DNA of 7,652 bases from Acetatifactor sp. Lineage in GTDB: Bacteria; Bacillota; Clostridia; Lachnospirales; Lachnospiraceae. The notes under the pieces were generated by a model. It had not been told where the DNA came from. It was given only the letters and a program-made list of their open reading frames with translations, and ran no database searches. Shown here one piece after another: positions 6,135 to 7,652 of this stretch. Location of the stretch: contig JAEDMI010000118.1 of NCBI GenBank assembly GCA_016303085.1, forward strand, positions 1-7,652. The letters are read 5' to 3'. Position numbers and translations under genes: made by a program. Within the stretch, counting starts at the first letter, position 1; each line of letters opens with the position of its first letter.

Positions 6135-7652
6135 ATGGGCGGAGAAGAAAGAAAGATCATCTCTATTGGGATGGAAGATTTCAAAGAAATCATCAATAAA
6201 AACGGATACTTCGTGGATAAGACCCGGATGCTGCAGCAGCTTCTGGATTCTAATTCCAAGGTGACCCTGTTTACCCGTCCGCGCCGGTTCGGCAAGACGC
6301 TGAACCTTTCTATGATCCGGCGTTTCTTCGAGGATGAGAGGCTGGCAGACGGTACGCCGGTGGATAACCGGAAGCTTTTCGACGGCCTTGCTATCAGCCG
6401 GTGCGGGGAGAAATACCTGCAGCATCAGCAGCAGTATCCGGTCATCAGCCTGTCACTGAAGTCTGCGAAGCAGCCGGATTATGAAATGGCCTATAAAAGT
6501 CTGGTGGATGAAATTATCAAAGAGTATCAGCGGCATCTCTATGTATTGAATGGGGAAATGCTGCCAAGAGACCGGGAAATTTTTGAGCGTATTTTGAACG
6601 AAGAAGCAGAAGATGTGCAGTATGCCAAGGCGCTGGACTTCTTATCCGGATGCCTGGAAAACTACCACGGTAAGAAGTGCGTTATTCTCATCGACGAGTA
6701 CGATGTACCGCTGGAAAATGCATGGTTTTGCGGTTTCTATGATGAAATGACGGGCTTCATCCGGTCGCTGTTTGAGTCTGCGCTGAAGACCAATGCCAGC
6801 TTGGAATTCGCTGTGATTACCGGATGCCTGAGGATCAGCCGGGAAAGCATTTTCACCGGACTGAACAACCTGGCGGTGAATACAGTGCTTGGGCCGGATT
6901 TTGGAGACAGCTTCGGATTCACAGATGAAGAAGTGGAAACAATGCTGAAATATTATGACCGGGATGAAAAGCTAAAAGAAATCAGAACGTGGTACGATGG
7001 ATATCGTTTCGGTGATAAGGAAATCTACAATCCCTGGAGCATTCTGAACTATGTGAAGAATGCAGATTATGACCCGAAAATGTTTCCGAAAGCATACTGG
7101 GCCAACACCTCCTCCAACAGTATCGTGAAGGAACTGATTGAGGAAGGAAGTGATGAGATTCGCAGTGAAATAGAGGCGCTGATTGCCGGAGAGTATCTGG
7201 AAAAGCCGATTCATGAAGAAATCACCTATGGCGATATCCATGAATCGGAGGATAACCTGTGGAACTTCCTGTACTTCACCGGCTATCTGACATCCTGCGG
7301 AACAAGATATGACGGAGAAACCACCTTCATCAAAATGCGGATACCGAATACGGAGATCCGTACAATCTACAAGAACACTGTACTGACGTGGTTTGATAAA
7401 AAGATAAAGAACACCGACCTGAAACCGCTGCTCCGGGCCATAGAGGAAGGCGACTGCGATACCATGGCAGACATCATCAGCGGGCAGCTGATGGAAACGA
7501 TCAGTTTCTTTGACTATGGAGAAAGCTATTACCATGGATTTCTGGCGGGACTGCTGAAGGCAGCAGGCGGATACCGGGTTCTGTCCAATCGGGAGAACGG
7601 GGAAGGACGGACGGACCTGGTGATGAAGACGAAGATGATTCGAAATGGAAAG
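6135..7652 (+). CDS. AAA-ATPase-like / PD-(D/E)XK nuclease family protein, 3'-truncated
   Basis: From ATG 6135 the frame stays open to the window end, giving 506 residues without a stop; full family members usually run a little longer (about 520-570). The N-terminus IGMEDFKEII..NGYFVDKT leads into the family's degenerate P-loop TRPRRFGKT (residues 47-55). A Walker B strand VILIDEYDVP is at 183-192, TGCLRISRESIFTGLNNL begins at 229, and WYDGYRFG...IYNPWSILNY begins at 286. This is the AAA-ATPase_like (PF09820/DUF1703-type) family. The C-terminal nuclease-like domain (PDDEXK_9 type) shows YHGFLAGLL (466-474), SNRENGEGRTDLVMK and its conserved Asp at 494. The E-x-K part would lie just past the window. 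Family members often occur in many copies per genome in gut Bacteroidetes and Clostridia, and their function is not established. It is probably cytoplasmic. It has its own promoter and RBS and no visible operon partner. Confidence 0.92.
   Translation, partial: MGGEERKIISIGMEDFKEIINKNGYFVDKTRMLQQLLDSNSKVTLFTRPRRFGKTLNLSMIRRFFEDERLADGTPVDNRKLFDGLAISRCGEKYLQHQQQYPVISLSLKSAKQPDYEMAYKSLVDEIIKEYQRHLYVLNGEMLPRDREIFERILNEEAEDVQYAKALDFLSGCLENYHGKKCVILIDEYDVPLENAWFCGFYDEMTGFIRSLFESALKTNASLEFAVITGCLRISRESIFTGLNNLAVNTVLGPDFGDSFGFTDEEVETMLKYYDRDEKLKEIRTWYDGYRFGDKEIYNPWSILNYVKNADYDPKMFPKAYWANTSSNSIVKELIEEGSDEIRSEIEALIAGEYLEKPIHEEITYGDIHESEDNLWNFLYFTGYLTSCGTRYDGETTFIKMRIPNTEIRTIYKNTVLTWFDKKIKNTDLKPLLRAIEEGDCDTMADIISGQLMETISFFDYGESYYHGFLAGLLKAAGGYRVLSNRENGEGRTDLVMKTKMIRNGK

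Noticed and set aside
5956..6264. 102-residue + strand frame across the terminator and the start of the ATPase gene
   Set aside because: It overlaps the giant gene's end, reads through the terminator stem and runs out of frame over a well-supported gene start. It has no RBS and no recognisable domain.
6972..7535. 187-residue minus-strand frame inside the ATPase gene
   Set aside because: It is antisense to conserved family motifs on the + strand and has no RBS or recognisable family.

Overview
The window looks like chromosomal DNA of a gut-type Gram-positive anaerobe of the Eubacteriales (Clostridia). A Family XIII / Anaerovoracaceae-like or Lachnospiraceae-like organism fits best. This is inferred from the protein architectures (GLUG-type repeats, DUF4430, a basic Tyr/Lys-rich terminal Fn3-like module), the AGGAG ribosome binding site and moderate GC. 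No rRNA or other phylogenetic marker is present, so the assignment is only a guess.

Layout: about 78% of the window (1-5986, + strand) is the 3' part of one giant gene for a multi-domain, presumably secreted or surface protein. Its beginning lies upstream of the window. The frame is open from base 2 and no real start codon is seen. The 1994 visible residues contain, in order: the tail of a beta-sandwich-like module, four PEGA-like Ig-fold repeats with one complete beta-sandwich-like module among them, a Gly-rich GLUG beta-helix-type domain, a long stretch of atrophied bacterial Ig-like (aBig) modules with a duplicated linker motif, a DUF4430 domain, a Thr/Val/Lys-rich beta-structured stalk, and a very basic Fn3-like terminal module. 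Such proteins usually act in adhesion, polymer binding or cell-envelope decoration. No enzymatic domain is visible.

A 148-bp intergenic region follows. It holds a strong intrinsic terminator (11-bp perfect stem) whose T-tract overlaps the -35 element of a good sigma-A-type promoter (TTGTGT, 17-bp spacer, TATAAT). This promoter and a strong RBS serve the second gene (6135 to the window end, + strand). That gene encodes an AAA-ATPase-like protein with a C-terminal PD-(D/E)XK nuclease-type domain, cut off by the window end before the catalytic E-x-K can be seen.

The two genes appear to be separate transcription units with no evident functional link. I see no CRISPR array, RNA gene, insertion sequence or attachment site. 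The points most worth a second look are the modular repeat structure of the giant protein, a sharp codon-usage change near 5050 that marks its C-terminal part as a possibly exchangeable cassette, and the anchoring role its basic end might have. Nothing here proves a new system.
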